A DNA stretch of 64,000 bases from Bacteroidales bacterium (GCA_016709865.1 JADJLX010000003.1:62001-126000); one strand, 5' to 3'; numbered from the stretch's first letter, positions 1-9,296 are shown. A program made the numbers and translations. Notes: generated from the sequence alone by a model not told the origin.

Positions 1-965
1 GTGTCGCCAATAAACAGTCCGTCTTCATATAATCCGGCCAGCGAACTGAAGAGATCTTTTATATATAGCATTCCCTGCCTGAAAGCCAGGAGGAACATTG
101 CCATCTCTCCCAAAGAAATCGTTTTGTTTATTGTTTGACGTGCGATAAACAATAATGTAACAAGCAGAGCCGAGGCTTTAAAAAGATTTGAGACAAGTTC
201 TATTGTTGTTCTTTTCCTTATAATGTTAACTTCCTCATCTTTCTGTTTCAGGAAAGATGTTTTGAAAAGGTCCTTAAAGTAATTTCCCAATCCGAAAAGT
301 CTCAGCTCCCTCGATGGCCTGTCGCCTGTAAGAAGCCAGTTGAAATAAGCCGATTTTCTTGATTCCGGTGTCTGCTTCCTCTGGAAATTATACAGCACTT
401 CAGCATAATGAAGTCTGAGCCAAATTCCGGGGATATTGGCAACAATAAGAAGAACAGCCAGGCTCCAGTGAAGAGTAAGTATCAGTCCGGCCATAAGCAG
501 TAGCGAGATAAATGCCCTGAAAACAGAGACGATGTTATTAAGGATACTGTTTGGCCGCCACGGGGCTTCCCTTGAAGCCCTTGTGAGACAGTCGAAATAC
601 TCAGGCTGTTCAAAGCTGATAAGGTCAAGTTTTATGGCTTTGGAATGGAGAAGATCATACATATAGACCTCAAGCTTCAACGACTGTTTCTTCCTGACAA
701 AATTGCTGAGATCGGATGTGGCTTCATCGAGAAACCATACGATAACTACTGCTACAACCGGCCAGAGAATAATCTCCAGCGGGGTCACCTGATGGGCAGA
801 TGCAGCTTCTGTTATTGCATCAATCACACCTTTCAGAAGCCACACAAGTAACAAAGGAAAGATGCTTCTTATTACAGAAAGAAGAGTGTTGGCCAGTGCC
901 CAGCCAGGGGCACTTCGCCAGACAAGTTTAAGGGATTCTCTGAATAGTTTAAGTTTCTCTCTCAT
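1..965 (-). CDS. ABC exporter, transmembrane domain (3' end cut by window)
   Basis: About 321 residues are visible from the ATG at 965. The frame stays open to the window edge, so the C-terminal ATP-binding domain lies outside. Several hydrophobic stretches are visible: roughly residues 20-50, 60-75, 135-165 and 255-275. Between them is the segment LDLISFEQPEYFD, which resembles the intracellular loop of bacterial ABC exporters that begins 'dlsfFE-P-fyd'. This supports an exporter half-transporter with fused permease and ATPase. It is the last visible gene of a minus-strand cassette with a signal-peptidase-like protein, an HprK-like kinase and a PqqD-like protein, so a peptide substrate is likely by context. 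About 100 bases holding a palindromic repeat separate it from the peptidase gene. No P-loop is visible in this window, so the family call rests on the membrane part alone. Confidence 0.8.
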   Translation of the reverse strand, partial: MREKLKLFRESLKLVWRSAPGWALANTLLSVIRSIFPLLLVWLLKGVIDAITEAASAHQVTPLEIILWPVVAVVIVWFLDEATSDLSNFVRKKQSLKLEVYMYDLLHSKAIKLDLISFEQPEYFDCLTRASREAPWRPNSILNNIVSVFRAFISLLLMAGLILTLHWSLAVLLIVANIPGIWLRLHYAEVLYNFQRKQTPESRKSAYFNWLLTGDRPSRELRLFGLGNYFKDLFKTSFLKQKDEEVNIIRKRTTIELVSNLFKASALLVTLLFIARQTINKTISLGEMAMFLLAFRQGMLYIKDLFSSLAGLYEDGLFIGD

Positions 966-987
966 TTTAGCGCTTCTTCAATTTTTT

Positions 988-1056
988 GCCCCCTTCCCCC
1001 TAAAGGGTGTATAATCTAGTATACAATTTAGCCCCTCTTTAGGGGGGTTGGGGGGC
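988..1056. repeat. G/C-run inverted repeat, family B copy 1
   Basis: A C-run followed by ctaaaggg is mirrored, after about 35 bases, by tagcccctctttagggggg and a further G-run. The two halves are reverse complements and each half contains its own small hairpin. The same design recurs at 2435, 32765, 45095 and 58574. Here it separates the signal-peptidase-like gene from the ABC exporter gene. Confidence 0.75.
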
Positions 1057-1062
1057 GGCGGA

Positions 1063-1512
1063 TCAAAATATTTTCTTCTTCAACATTATAAATATCACCC
1101 TAAATCGATTCAATATATAATTCGGTCTTTTATTAATCCTGATATCCGCCAGCACCTGATTCTCCCCGCTTGTCTCAGCTCTCACAATCCGTCCCACAAT
1201 CATTCCAATATTCACAGGTTTATCTGCATACGCATTACTATCTCCCCGTGCAACATATTTAGAAACCCCATCCTGATTAATAATTTTAGTCAGCCTGTGC
1301 ACAACAAGTCCGTTCTCTCTTTTCACAGCAATTATTTCACCCGGCACAGGAAATCCCTTCAGTTTAATTGGTTCAATAAGAAGCATTGATCCTGGTTTGA
1401 TACATGGATACATGCTGTAGCCGTGTGCTTTTATCCTGATAGTTTTCCCTTCCGATAACAGTGTAAGGCTCATATCCTTGACCAGTGTCTGTTTATTAAG
1501 ATACTTATTCAT
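1063..1512 (-). CDS. S24/S26 peptidase, SipW/Sec11-like (Ser-His type)
   Basis: A 149-residue protein starting at the ATG at 1512. That ATG overlaps the last 8 bases of the upstream kinase gene, which suggests translational coupling; an upstream in-frame ATG lies at 1530. Motifs fit the ER/SipW type of signal peptidase: GYSMYP with the nucleophile Ser33, VVHRL with His72 in place of the bacterial Lys, and RGDSNAYAD with Asp91/Asp97. These match the Ser-His-Asp arrangement of S26B enzymes. There is no clear N-terminal membrane anchor. Only a short hydrophobic, basic stretch near the C-terminus (NRFRVIFIMLKK) could touch the membrane. Inferred role: leader cleavage of a peptide handled by the neighbouring PqqD-like protein and ABC exporter. 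No substrate gene is visible. Confidence 0.75.
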   Translation of the reverse strand: MNKYLNKQTLVKDMSLTLLSEGKTIRIKAHGYSMYPCIKPGSMLLIEPIKLKGFPVPGEIIAVKRENGLVVHRLTKIINQDGVSKYVARGDSNAYADKPVNIGMIVGRIVRAETSGENQVLADIRINKRPNYILNRFRVIFIMLKKKIF

Positions 1513-2392
1513 TTTCCAGGATATAATCAATTACACTTCTGTCGGGTTTGAATGAGAGCTTCACAACCGGAATTGTCCCGCACATTATCGATACTGATCC
1601 CAGAAGTCTGGCAACAAGATCGTGACCCCAGTTATGCTGGATGCAGTTTGCCATAACAAGACTAACTGCCTGGGCTCCTTTTACAGGGACAATCCTGTTT
1701 TCAATACCATGCTCAATAATAAATATTTTGTGAAGAGGCGACTCATGAGGCTCATCATTATTATAAACAGGGGTGTTATGCATTACATAACCCATTCCGC
1801 TGTTTCTCACTATAAGTCTGTCATCGTGAATCACCTTGCCCCCTGTTTTATCCCATAATCCGGCCATTGTAGATTTGCCTTTGCCCGAAACACCGCTGAA
1901 AATATAACCATGTCCGAGATTATTAACTCCTGATGCATGGATCATTATATCACCATTTATTACTGTAAGGTAATACAGGATTAATCCGTCAAGTGGATAC
2001 TCAAACGGATCAATCTCACCTTCAGCCCCTTCGATCCAGAGCTCCCAATGGGAGGATGTCAGCGAGAATTTCAAAACGGCATTCTTCTCTTCAGCCGACA
2101 TTGGAAAGATTGTCCTGATGAACAGATCAGACCTGTGTTTCCATATGCTCCAGAAATTAGCTTTGTGACGGATCTGCACACCGTTCACTTCTTCAACAAA
2201 AGGAGCGTGAAAAACCCTTTCAGCCCCGTATGGGAGAATAAATGGTCCGGAGTGAACACTAATTTTCAAATCGCTTTCTGTCTTTGTACAAATATTTCTG
2301 AGGAACCTTTGCGACGGCACCAGCTCCGGACCGGAAGCTGCTACTTCAAATCCGATGCAATACCCTGCAATATTTAATTTGTAGTTCCGCAT
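1505..2392 (-). CDS. HprK-like (HPr kinase-related) protein
   Basis: A 295-residue protein. Residues 150-200 resemble the C-terminal catalytic domain of HPr kinase. There is an IHASGV lead-in, a P-loop GVSGKGKST at 167-175, and IHDDRLIV at 188-195, matching the DD pair after the P-loop in HprK. The first ~140 residues do not look like the HprK N-terminal domain. No HPr or PTS gene is nearby. HprK-like proteins next to PqqD-like proteins occur in peptide-modification gene clusters, and one class phosphorylates lasso peptide precursors (established for the paeninodin type). Here the substrate is unknown. The gene overlaps the peptidase gene and is separated from the PqqD gene by a repeat element. 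Confidence 0.78.
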   Translation of the reverse strand: MRNYKLNIAGYCIGFEVAASGPELVPSQRFLRNICTKTESDLKISVHSGPFILPYGAERVFHAPFVEEVNGVQIRHKANFWSIWKHRSDLFIRTIFPMSAEEKNAVLKFSLTSSHWELWIEGAEGEIDPFEYPLDGLILYYLTVINGDIMIHASGVNNLGHGYIFSGVSGKGKSTMAGLWDKTGGKVIHDDRLIVRNSGMGYVMHNTPVYNNDEPHESPLHKIFIIEHGIENRIVPVKGAQAVSLVMANCIQHNWGHDLVARLLGSVSIMCGTIPVVKLSFKPDRSVIDYILENE

Positions 2393-2434
2393 ATTTTCGC
2401 CATCTTCTCCTGTTTTTCGCCCCTTCCCATTTTC

Positions 2435-2511
2435 GCCCCCTTCCCCCCTTCCCCCTAAAGGGGGTATTATTTCGTGTCCTTTTTAGCCCCCCTTTAGGGG
2501 GGATGGGGGGC
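2435..2511. repeat. G/C-run inverted repeat, family B copy 2
   Basis: C-runs followed by ccctaaaggggg are mirrored by tagcccccctttagggggg and a G-run about 20 bases later. It lies between the PqqD-like and HprK-like genes, inside what is otherwise a compact operon. It may therefore form RNA hairpins within the transcript. Confidence 0.75.
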
Positions 2512-2529
2512 AAATTTGGGGGAATAGAA

Positions 2530-2814
2530 TTATATAATAATCAAGTACTTACTGAGATTATCAACAAATAATAATACATCTTCTTCAGCTTTTTTGTTAT
2601 CTATTTCATATTCATCTGTTAATAAAGAAATTATCTCCTCTATGTTTCTTGTGCCGTTAATCTGCTCCCAGATAAATGCACCAGTTTCATTAAGAGTATA
2701 AACGCTGTTCATGTCAGCAATGTTATTTGTAACAGGAACAAGAACATATTCATTTCCGGTTTTCCTGGTAACTACTGATGGAGAATGAGAAAGTATCGAT
2801 TTCAGACCTGTCAT
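2530..2814 (-). CDS. PqqD family protein (RiPP recognition element-like)
   Basis: A 94-residue protein with the PqqD fold signature: a first half with 'YVLVPVTNNIADMNSVYTLNETGAFIWE' character (written here as overlapping short motifs LVPVTN, YTLNETG, GAFIWEQING), then a helical part NIEEIISLLTDEYEID with acidic residues. PqqD-like domains bind leader peptides of ribosomally made peptides and deliver them to modifying enzymes. It is the first gene of the minus-strand cassette and is divergent from rnr, with under 70 bases between the start codons. No precursor peptide gene is visible upstream, so any precursor is probably beyond position 1 or elsewhere. The family call is good; the role is inferred from neighbours. 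Confidence 0.78.
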   Translation of the reverse strand: MTGLKSILSHSPSVVTRKTGNEYVLVPVTNNIADMNSVYTLNETGAFIWEQINGTRNIEEIISLLTDEYEIDNKKAEEDVLLFVDNLSKYLIII

Positions 2815-2862
2815 TACAATCTAATTATAAACCAAATGTATTAAATTTTTGCTTCCTTTTTG

Positions 2863-2870
2863 TACCTTCG
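2863..2870 (+). promoter_or_regulatory. Probable -7 element for rnr (TACCTTCG)
   Basis: TACCTTCG is one base off the Bacteroidota -7 consensus TAnnTTTG and sits 14 bases before the rnr ATG. The same octamer precedes glmS at 63430. No TTTG is found at the usual 19-base distance upstream, so the call is tentative. Confidence 0.4.
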
Positions 2871-2883
2871 CAAAAACAGATTT

Positions 2884-5013
2884 ATGGGCAAAAAAGGAAG
2901 AGGGAATCAGAAAGCCTCCGTTTCAAAGGAAACATTAACAGCACAGGTACTTGCAGCATTGTCTAAAAATCCCGACCTGGGATTCAACTATAAACAGATC
3001 GCCAAGCGGATTAACGTAACGGATACTCCTGCCAAGCAGATGGTATCGGATATACTGAAAGAGCTTACAAAACAGGGAAGCGTTCAGGAGCTCTATCATG
3101 GAAAATACAGGTTGAAACAGACCAGGGGTTATATAACAGGTACTGTTGATATGACCCGTATGGGCTATGGCTTTATATCAACAGAAGATCTTGATGATGA
3201 TGTCTTTGTAACCGCAAAGAATCTGAAAACGGCACTTCATGGCGATAAAGTGAAGGTGTGGCTGTATGCAAAGAGGAAAGGGGCACGTCCGGAAGGAGAA
3301 GTTGTCGAGATCATAGAAAGATGGAAAACGACCTTTGTCGGTACAGTGGAGATAATGCCGAATTTTGCTTTCCTCATTCCCGATAACAAGAACATGCCTT
3401 TCGACCTGTTCATTCCGACAGCTAAGCTGAACGGAGCGCTTCAGGGACAAAAGGCTGTGGCAAAAGTGACTGACTGGGATCCTAAATCGAAGAATCCTGT
3501 TGCCGAGATAATAAATGTTCTCGGTTATCCCGGACTGCACGAAACAGAGATGCATGCCATCCTTGCTGAGTTTGAGCTTCCATATCATTTCACTGAAGAG
3601 GTGGAGGACGATGCAGAGAAGATATCTGAGGTGATCACAGAGAAGGATATTAAGGAACGCCGCGATTTCCGACAGATACCAACTTTCACAATCGACCCGG
3701 CCGATGCAAAAGACTTTGATGATGCTCTCTCACTCAGGAAGCTCGATAACGGGAACTGGGAGGTAGGAGTTCATATTGCTGACGTTACTCACTATGTTAA
3801 AATAGGATCACTGGTAGAAGAGGAAGCAAAACAGAGAGCAACTTCAATATATCTTGTCGACAGGGTGGTGGCGATGCTTCCCGAAAGACTTTCGAATAAT
3901 ATATGTTCTCTTAAACCCAATGAGGACAAGCTTACTTATTCAGCTGTTTTTGAACTGAACGATAAATCGGAGGTTATTGAGGAGTGGTTCGGGAGAACAA
4001 TTATAAATTCCGACAAACGATTCTCATACGGAGAGGCCCAGCAGGTAATTGATACCGGCGAGGGTGACATGAAGGAAGATGTTCTGGTTCTTCACAGGCT
4101 GGCTCAGCAGCTGCGTAAAAAGCGATTTGATTCCGGTGCATTTGCTTTTGAGAAGATAGAAGTACGGTTCGATCTCGATGAGGCAGGAAAACCGCTCGGA
4201 ATCAAATTCCGCGAGATGGGGACCGCCAACCAGCTTATTGAGGAATTCATGCTTCTGGCAAATAAACGAGTAGCGGAGTATGTAGGGAAAAAGCTGAAAG
4301 GCAAGACCTTCGTTTACCGTATTCACGATAAACCCAACCCGGAAAAGATCAGCAACTTCAGTCATTTTATTACCCGTTTCGGGTATAAACTGATTGAAGA
4401 TGACAAGACCTCACTTCCCAAGGCAATGAATAAACTGTTGCATTCTGTAGCCGGTAAAAAGGAGCAGAATATAATTGAAACTCTTGCTCTCAGGTCGATG
4501 GCAAAAGCAATCTATTCGACAGATAATATTGGTCACTACGGCTTGTCATTTAAACACTATACACATTTTACGTCACCTATCCGCCGCTATCCTGATATGA
4601 TGGTACACCGTCTTCTCACAGCTTACCTGGCCGATGAGCATCCGAATGCCACAGATAAATACCAGAAGATGTGCGACCACTCTTCAAAGATGGAAAGACT
4701 TGCAGCTGAGGCAGAAAGAGCATCTGTGAAATACAAACAGGTGGAGTACATGAGCGATAAGACAGGGAAAGTGTTCGAAGGAGTTATTTCCGGGGTTACC
4801 GAATGGGGGATCTATGTTGAGATTATTGAGAATCAGTGCGAAGGAATGATCCACATCAGGGAACTGGCAGATGATTTCTATGAATATGATGAGGAGAACT
4901 ACTGCATAAAAGGACGTTCAACAGGTAAAGTCTATACTCTTGGCGACAGGGTTAATATTGTTGTTGTGAAGGCTGACTTGCAGAAGAAGCAGCTGGATTA
5001 CAGATTGGTGTAA
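2884..5013 (+). CDS. rnr: Ribonuclease R
   Basis: A 709-residue 3'-5' exoribonuclease of the RNase II/R family that degrades structured RNA in the cytoplasm. Visible domains are an N-terminal winged-helix region (about 15-75), cold-shock OB folds (GYGFISTEDLDDDVFV near residue 95), the RNB catalytic domain with DPADAKDFDDA at 271-281 supplying the metal-binding aspartates, and a C-terminal S1 domain from about 628 (GVISGVTEWGIYVEI). The ATG at 2884 is preferred over an in-frame TTG at 2860, because the TTG lies upstream of the likely -7 promoter element. It has a lysine-rich N-terminus and lacks a long basic tail. It is divergent from the PqqD cassette and convergent with ispG. Confidence 0.95.
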   Translation: MGKKGRGNQKASVSKETLTAQVLAALSKNPDLGFNYKQIAKRINVTDTPAKQMVSDILKELTKQGSVQELYHGKYRLKQTRGYITGTVDMTRMGYGFISTEDLDDDVFVTAKNLKTALHGDKVKVWLYAKRKGARPEGEVVEIIERWKTTFVGTVEIMPNFAFLIPDNKNMPFDLFIPTAKLNGALQGQKAVAKVTDWDPKSKNPVAEIINVLGYPGLHETEMHAILAEFELPYHFTEEVEDDAEKISEVITEKDIKERRDFRQIPTFTIDPADAKDFDDALSLRKLDNGNWEVGVHIADVTHYVKIGSLVEEEAKQRATSIYLVDRVVAMLPERLSNNICSLKPNEDKLTYSAVFELNDKSEVIEEWFGRTIINSDKRFSYGEAQQVIDTGEGDMKEDVLVLHRLAQQLRKKRFDSGAFAFEKIEVRFDLDEAGKPLGIKFREMGTANQLIEEFMLLANKRVAEYVGKKLKGKTFVYRIHDKPNPEKISNFSHFITRFGYKLIEDDKTSLPKAMNKLLHSVAGKKEQNIIETLALRSMAKAIYSTDNIGHYGLSFKHYTHFTSPIRRYPDMMVHRLLTAYLADEHPNATDKYQKMCDHSSKMERLAAEAERASVKYKQVEYMSDKTGKVFEGVISGVTEWGIYVEIIENQCEGMIHIRELADDFYEYDEENYCIKGRSTGKVYTLGDRVNIVVVKADLQKKQLDYRLV

Positions 5014-5027
5014 TTAGCAATATTCAA

Positions 5028-5247
5028 GTTTCCCCTCCTTTTGAAGGAGGGGTGGACGGGATGATTTATTATCTAACGTTTAAAAATTTTATTTCCCGGC
5101 CGGGGTGGTTGATTTTATTGGGAAATGATAAAATTCAAAAGGATATAAACAGGGATAAATAATCAACCACCCCGGCCGCAAATTAGCCTTACAACAAAAA
5201 AATCAGCATTTTACTGCGGCCACCCCTCCTTCAAAAGGAGGGGAAAC
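5028..5247. repeat. Long inverted repeat, family A copy 1
   Basis: The outer arms are gtttcccctccttttgaagg with a following GGAGGGGTGG, and the reverse complement at 5221-5247. The inner arms are ggccggggtggttgatt and aatcaaccaccccggcc, around a centre of about 50 bases. Each outer arm is itself a 9-bp hairpin. The element fills the space between the convergent 3' ends of rnr and ispG, so it could act as a two-way transcription end, but no T-tract is present. Other copies are at 8743 and 16627. Confidence 0.8.
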
Positions 5248-5255
5248 TATAGATA

Positions 5256-7112
5256 CTACAATCTATCTTTTTCTATCAGCTGAAGCAATTCCGCTACTGC
5301 GTCTTCCTCGGGAATGTTTTTGAGAACCGGAACGGTTCCCCTGTAGATATGGACTTTTCCGGCGGCAGCACCTACATATCCGTAATCCGATCCGGCCATC
5401 TCACCCGGACCATTTACAATACATCCCATAACAGCTATTTTCAGTCCCTTCAGATGTCCTGTTGCCTCTTTCACCTTTTTAACTGCATCCTGGAGATTGA
5501 ATTTTGTCCTGCCGCAGGTAGGGCATGAGAGGTACATTGTGCGGGTAATTCTTGTTTCAGTACACTGAAGAATTGAAAATGCCAGAGCAGTAACATCTCT
5601 GTAAGGAACATCTCCGATATTTGTAACAGAAATGCCTGCGACTCTTTTGTCAGTAACGTAGCGGCCGAGAAGAGCGGCTGCTTTTATCTGTAAATCTTCT
5701 AAATTATCTTCCCTGAAAACTGGATTAAGGATTACATTATGTTTCAGATTGTTCTCAGAAAGATCATTCAGAAATTTGTGAGGGGCATACTGTTCATTAT
5801 CAGGATGAAATGTGAACATGATAAGGATCTTATCAGGATCGGGCTGAATAAGATATCTGATGTCGTAATGTGATCCCGTCAGCAGGATATTTATGTTTTC
5901 CGAGCGGTATCTTCTTTCATGATATGTTTCAGGCGAGAAGAGGGGAAAGACGTTTTCTTTTTCCTTTATCTCAAACCATTTTTTATACGGAAGGACAAGC
6001 AAGACATCTTCCGGTATAGAATCGGGCGGCTCTTTGGCAATTATCAGGTCAGCAGAACCATCAGTTCTTTTCACCTCTCCTGTTAATTTATTCACACTAA
6101 AACCTGCCTGCATGTATTCTTCTGCTTCAATTTTTGGAAAAGCAGTCATGTTTGCAAGTACCACAGGTCCGTTTATCCTTTTAAGAATGTCAGGTTTTAC
6201 AGAAGGTGTTTTGTATGTCACAGGCTTTTCCGGCATGGCAGAGGCAACACCTCTGGGATAGTATTCTGCAAGTTTCTTTGCAACAGGAATCTCCTTTTCA
6301 GGATCTTCAGATAATGACACCCTGATAGTATCGCCGATGCCTTCAGAGAGCAACGCTCCGATTCCAGCAGCAGATCTGATCCTGCCGTCTTCACCTTCTC
6401 CGGCCTCTGTAACTCCCAGATGGAGAGGGTATGACAATCCTTCATCCTGCATCCGGTTAACAAGCATGCGAGTCGACTCGATCATTATTGCTGTGTCTGA
6501 TGATTTCATTGAGAGAACAAGGTCGTTGAAATTCTCAGACCTGAAGATCTGTATAAACTCCATCGCTGAGGCAACCATACCGGCAGGAGTGTTCCCGAAA
6601 CGTGTCATGATGCGGTCAGATAATGAACCGTGGTTGATGCCCAGACGTATCACAGTCTTATTTTCACGGCATATATTTATCAGAGGAAGAAGTTTGACAT
6701 GGGTCCTTTCAAGCTCTTCATTGTACTCTTTTTCTGTGAGTTCCTGCTTCTCAAAAGAAGCACGTTTATCGGCATAATTACCCGGATTGATCCTTACCTT
6801 TTCAACAAGCCGGGCTGCTGTTTCGGCTGCTATTGGATTGAAATGAATATCTGCTATGAGCGGAGTTGAGAATCCGGCTTTTCGGAGCTCCTTCTTTATA
6901 TTCGCCAGATTTTCAGCCTCTTTAATTCCCTGGGCAGTCAGTCTCACATAATCGGCACCTGCTTCAATAATCCGGATGCACTGTGCAACAGAGGCTTTGG
7001 TATCGAGCGTATCTGTGTTGGTCATCGACTGGAGACGAATGGGGTTCTCTCCGCCCAAAGGAATTGACCCGATGAGGATTACATGCGCCCTAAATTTCCC
7101 AGTCGACCCCAT
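5256..7112 (-). CDS. ispG: 4-hydroxy-3-methylbut-2-en-1-yl diphosphate synthase, long form
   Basis: IspG (GcpE) reduces methylerythritol cyclodiphosphate to HMBPP in the MEP isoprenoid pathway. The protein is about 618 residues, the long form known in Bacteroidota, Chlamydiae and plants, with a large insertion between the TIM barrel and the Fe-S domain. Motifs: [19 protein letters not shown] near the N-terminus (read as short pieces LGGENP and QSMTNTDT), and C-terminal CPTCGR plus GCIVNGPGE, which provide the three cysteines of the 4Fe-4S cluster. The ATG at 7112 gives the expected N-terminus; one 12 codons upstream (7148) is also in frame. The start lies inside the last 23 bases of cysS, implying coupled translation. 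Confidence 0.94.
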   Translation of the reverse strand: MGSTGKFRAHVILIGSIPLGGENPIRLQSMTNTDTLDTKASVAQCIRIIEAGADYVRLTAQGIKEAENLANIKKELRKAGFSTPLIADIHFNPIAAETAARLVEKVRINPGNYADKRASFEKQELTEKEYNEELERTHVKLLPLINICRENKTVIRLGINHGSLSDRIMTRFGNTPAGMVASAMEFIQIFRSENFNDLVLSMKSSDTAIMIESTRMLVNRMQDEGLSYPLHLGVTEAGEGEDGRIRSAAGIGALLSEGIGDTIRVSLSEDPEKEIPVAKKLAEYYPRGVASAMPEKPVTYKTPSVKPDILKRINGPVVLANMTAFPKIEAEEYMQAGFSVNKLTGEVKRTDGSADLIIAKEPPDSIPEDVLLVLPYKKWFEIKEKENVFPLFSPETYHERRYRSENINILLTGSHYDIRYLIQPDPDKILIMFTFHPDNEQYAPHKFLNDLSENNLKHNVILNPVFREDNLEDLQIKAAALLGRYVTDKRVAGISVTNIGDVPYRDVTALAFSILQCTETRITRTMYLSCPTCGRTKFNLQDAVKKVKEATGHLKGLKIAVMGCIVNGPGEMAGSDYGYVGAAAGKVHIYRGTVPVLKNIPEEDAVAELLQLIEKDRL

Positions 7113-8556
7113 CTTTTCTGTCCTTGAGTGTAACTCCGATCTTTCCAAGTTCTTCCCTTATTTTATCTGAAGTCCCGAAGTCTTTGTTGTTCTTCGCAGC
7201 CTGACGAAGGTTAATGATTATCTTCATCAGATCATCAGTAATTTTCTCGTTGCCTTTCCCTGTTGATTCATCTTTCAGTCCCAGAATTTCAAACACAAAA
7301 GTGTTGAATAGCCACTTCATCGAATCTAGTCCTGCTGTATCGATCTTCTCGTTTCCTTCGGCTAAAAGATTTATGATCCTGACGCCATCAAACAAGTGTG
7401 AGAGAAGAATTGGACTGTTAAGATCATCATCGAGAGCCTCGTAGCATTTTTTCTTAAGCTTATCAATATCAACAGTTGAGGTGGCAGATGGTTTAAGCTT
7501 ATTCAGAGTTTCGATAGCTTTCATCAGCTTCTGCATCCCTTTTTCAGCAGCCTGAAGAGCCTCATTTGAGAAGTCCACAGTACTGCGGTAGTGAGCCTGA
7601 AGAATGAAGAACCGTATTGTCATGGGGCTGTAAGCCTGCTGTAAAACAGGATGATCACCGCTGAAAAGCTTATCGAGGGTAATGAAATTACCAAGTGAAC
7701 GGGCCATCTTCTGTCCGTTTATAGTGATCATATTATTATGCATCCAGTAGTTGACCGATTCCTTTCCATGAGCAGCTGTCGACTGGGCTATCTCGCATTC
7801 GTGGTGTGGGAACTGGAGGTCCATTCCGCCGCCGTGAATATCGAATACATCACCCAGGTACTTGACACTCATTGCAGAGCACTCGAGGTGCCATCCAGGA
7901 AAGCCTATACTCCATGGTGAAGGCCATTTCATAATGTGTTCAGGAGATGCTTTTTTCCAGAGGGCAAAATCGAAAGAGTTTCTTTTCTCATCCTGCCCTT
8001 CAAGGGAACGGGTATTACTCTGGAGATCTTCCAGTATTCGTCCGGAAAGTTTTCCGTATTTATATTTTTCGTTGTATTTAAGAACATCAAAATAGACTGA
8101 GCCATTCACTTCATATGCGTAGCCTTTATCAAGTATCTCCTTTATAAGCTCCTGCTGTTCAATAATATGTCCCGATGCCCTTGGCTCAATTGAAGGAGGC
8201 AAAGTGTTGAGCTGCTCCATGTTTTTTTCGAAAAGATTGACATACTTCTGTACCACCTCCATTGGCTCGAGGTGTTCGAGCCTTGCCTTCTTTTCAATTT
8301 TATCCTCACCTTCATCAGCATCATTTTCGAGATGACCTACATCAGTTATATTCCTGACATACCTTACTTTATAATCAAGGTGCATCAGATAGCGGAACAG
8401 CAGGTCGAAAGTTATAAAAGGACGGGCATGTCCCAGGTGTGTATCGCTGTAAACGGTGGGTCCGCAAACATATAATCCGACAAATGGTGCATGAAGCGGT
8501 TTGAATTGTTCCTTCTTTTTCGACAGGCTGTTATAGATAACTAAGTTGTTTTGCAT
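7090..8556 (-). CDS. cysS: Cysteinyl-tRNA synthetase
   Basis: A 488-residue class I aminoacyl-tRNA synthetase that charges tRNA-Cys. The HIGH motif appears as HLGHARPF after the zinc-ligand segment VCGPTVYSD. Further zinc ligands are in WHLECSAMS and HHECEIAQ. The KMSKS loop reads KMARSLGNF, one residue off the consensus but common in this family. The C-terminal part holds the tRNA-binding helical bundle. It is upstream of and overlaps ispG by 23 bases, so the two are probably one transcription unit. The region upstream of its start is a 550-base repeat-rich stretch. Confidence 0.95.
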   Translation of the reverse strand: MQNNLVIYNSLSKKKEQFKPLHAPFVGLYVCGPTVYSDTHLGHARPFITFDLLFRYLMHLDYKVRYVRNITDVGHLENDADEGEDKIEKKARLEHLEPMEVVQKYVNLFEKNMEQLNTLPPSIEPRASGHIIEQQELIKEILDKGYAYEVNGSVYFDVLKYNEKYKYGKLSGRILEDLQSNTRSLEGQDEKRNSFDFALWKKASPEHIMKWPSPWSIGFPGWHLECSAMSVKYLGDVFDIHGGGMDLQFPHHECEIAQSTAAHGKESVNYWMHNNMITINGQKMARSLGNFITLDKLFSGDHPVLQQAYSPMTIRFFILQAHYRSTVDFSNEALQAAEKGMQKLMKAIETLNKLKPSATSTVDIDKLKKKCYEALDDDLNSPILLSHLFDGVRIINLLAEGNEKIDTAGLDSMKWLFNTFVFEILGLKDESTGKGNEKITDDLMKIIINLRQAAKNNKDFGTSDKIREELGKIGVTLKDRKDGVDWEI

Positions 8557-9109
8557 TATGTATTTATTTGATATGCAAAAATAGGGTAAATAATAAATTT
8601 TAATGTTGTTAGATTAAATGAATCTCACTTTAGCCACTTGTTTTTGCCCCCAAACCCTAAACCTATGGTGTAAAATATAGTAAAATAGTGAAAAAGTTTA
8701 GTACAAAACAGAATGTAAAGTATTGAATATATGTCTAATAGATTTCCCCTCCTTTTGAAGGAGGGGTGGCCGGACTGCTTTTTGATTATGAAACAAATGC
8801 TGATACCGGCCGGGGTGGTTGATTGTTTATTCAAGCTCCGGATCATTTTCTTCAGGGTTTTCTAATCTCATTCTTTACAAATTCAGGTTCATGGGATACT
8901 AATCTGTTTGCAAACCTCACTATTTATAACGTAAGAAAGCAATGAATTAACCACCCCGGCCGGGAAATATGCTTTCGTAAAAATCATATAATCAGCACTC
9001 CCAGCCACCCCTCCTTCAAAAGGAGGGGAAACTTTAATATCCAGTTTCTCATTCTTCCACAAAGCTTTAGGGGGTTTGGGGGCAAAAAACAGGGGGTAGG
9101 GTGCTATTT
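8557..9109. repeat. Repeat-rich intergenic stretch with nested inverted repeats
   Basis: No convincing gene is seen in these 553 bases. The stretch holds a family A inverted repeat (8743-9031; outer arms tttcccctccttttgaagg and its mirror, inner arms ggccggggtggttgatt and mirror). This copy is flanked by two opposed halves of a family B-like element: gcccccaaaccctaaa at 8645-8660 and its near reverse complement tttagggggtttgggggc at 9066-9083. It looks as if family A inserted inside, or next to, a family B-like unit. Short open frames here are low-complexity and not supported. Confidence 0.7.
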
Positions 9110-9140
9110 TTTGCATTTTAAAAAAACATTCCTATCTTTG
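9110..9140 (+). promoter_or_regulatory. Consensus Bacteroidota promoter for the methionine operon
   Basis: TTTG at 9110-9113, a 19-base spacer, then TATCTTTG at 9133-9140. This is an exact match to the Bacteroidota sigma factor consensus TTTG-N19-TAnnTTTG. Transcription would begin near 9146, giving a leader of about 340 bases before metY that contains the riboswitch and the leader ORF. Confidence 0.8.
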
Positions 9141-9182
9141 ACGCCACAAATCAAATATTCCTTCCTTAAAAAGGGTGTTTGG

Positions 9183-9296
9183 TTTTTATTAAGAAGGGTG
9201 AAGAGATTAGGCTCTGCGAAACCCTGGCAACCAATCCTGAACATTTGGAGAACGGTGCCAAAACCTAATCCCGGAAAGCCGGGAGATGATAAAAAT
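9183..9296 (+). ncRNA. SAM-I (S-box) riboswitch
   Basis: The core reads GCGAAACCCTGGCAACC at about 9214-9231, followed by CGGTGCCAAAACC, a P4-like hairpin CCCGGAAAGCCGGG and AGATGATAAAA. These correspond in order to the conserved S-box segments (GAAACCCGGCAACC, GGUGCCAA-CC, the last hairpin, then AGAUnAG). The closing helix can form between TTTTTAT near 9183-9189 and ATAAAAA near 9288-9294. SAM binding would lower expression of the methionine operon downstream. The position, between a consensus promoter and metY, fits. Covariance-model scoring was not possible here. Confidence 0.85.

Noticed and set aside
1048..1389. Plus-strand frame of 113 codons
   Set aside because: It lies opposite the signal-peptidase-like gene, which has clear motifs; the plus-strand frame is low-complexity and Ser/Ile/His-rich.
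2778..2966. Plus-strand frame of 62 codons between the PqqD gene and rnr
   Set aside because: It overlaps both real genes and has no RBS or A-rich context. I considered it as a precursor peptide, but it spans the rnr promoter and start.
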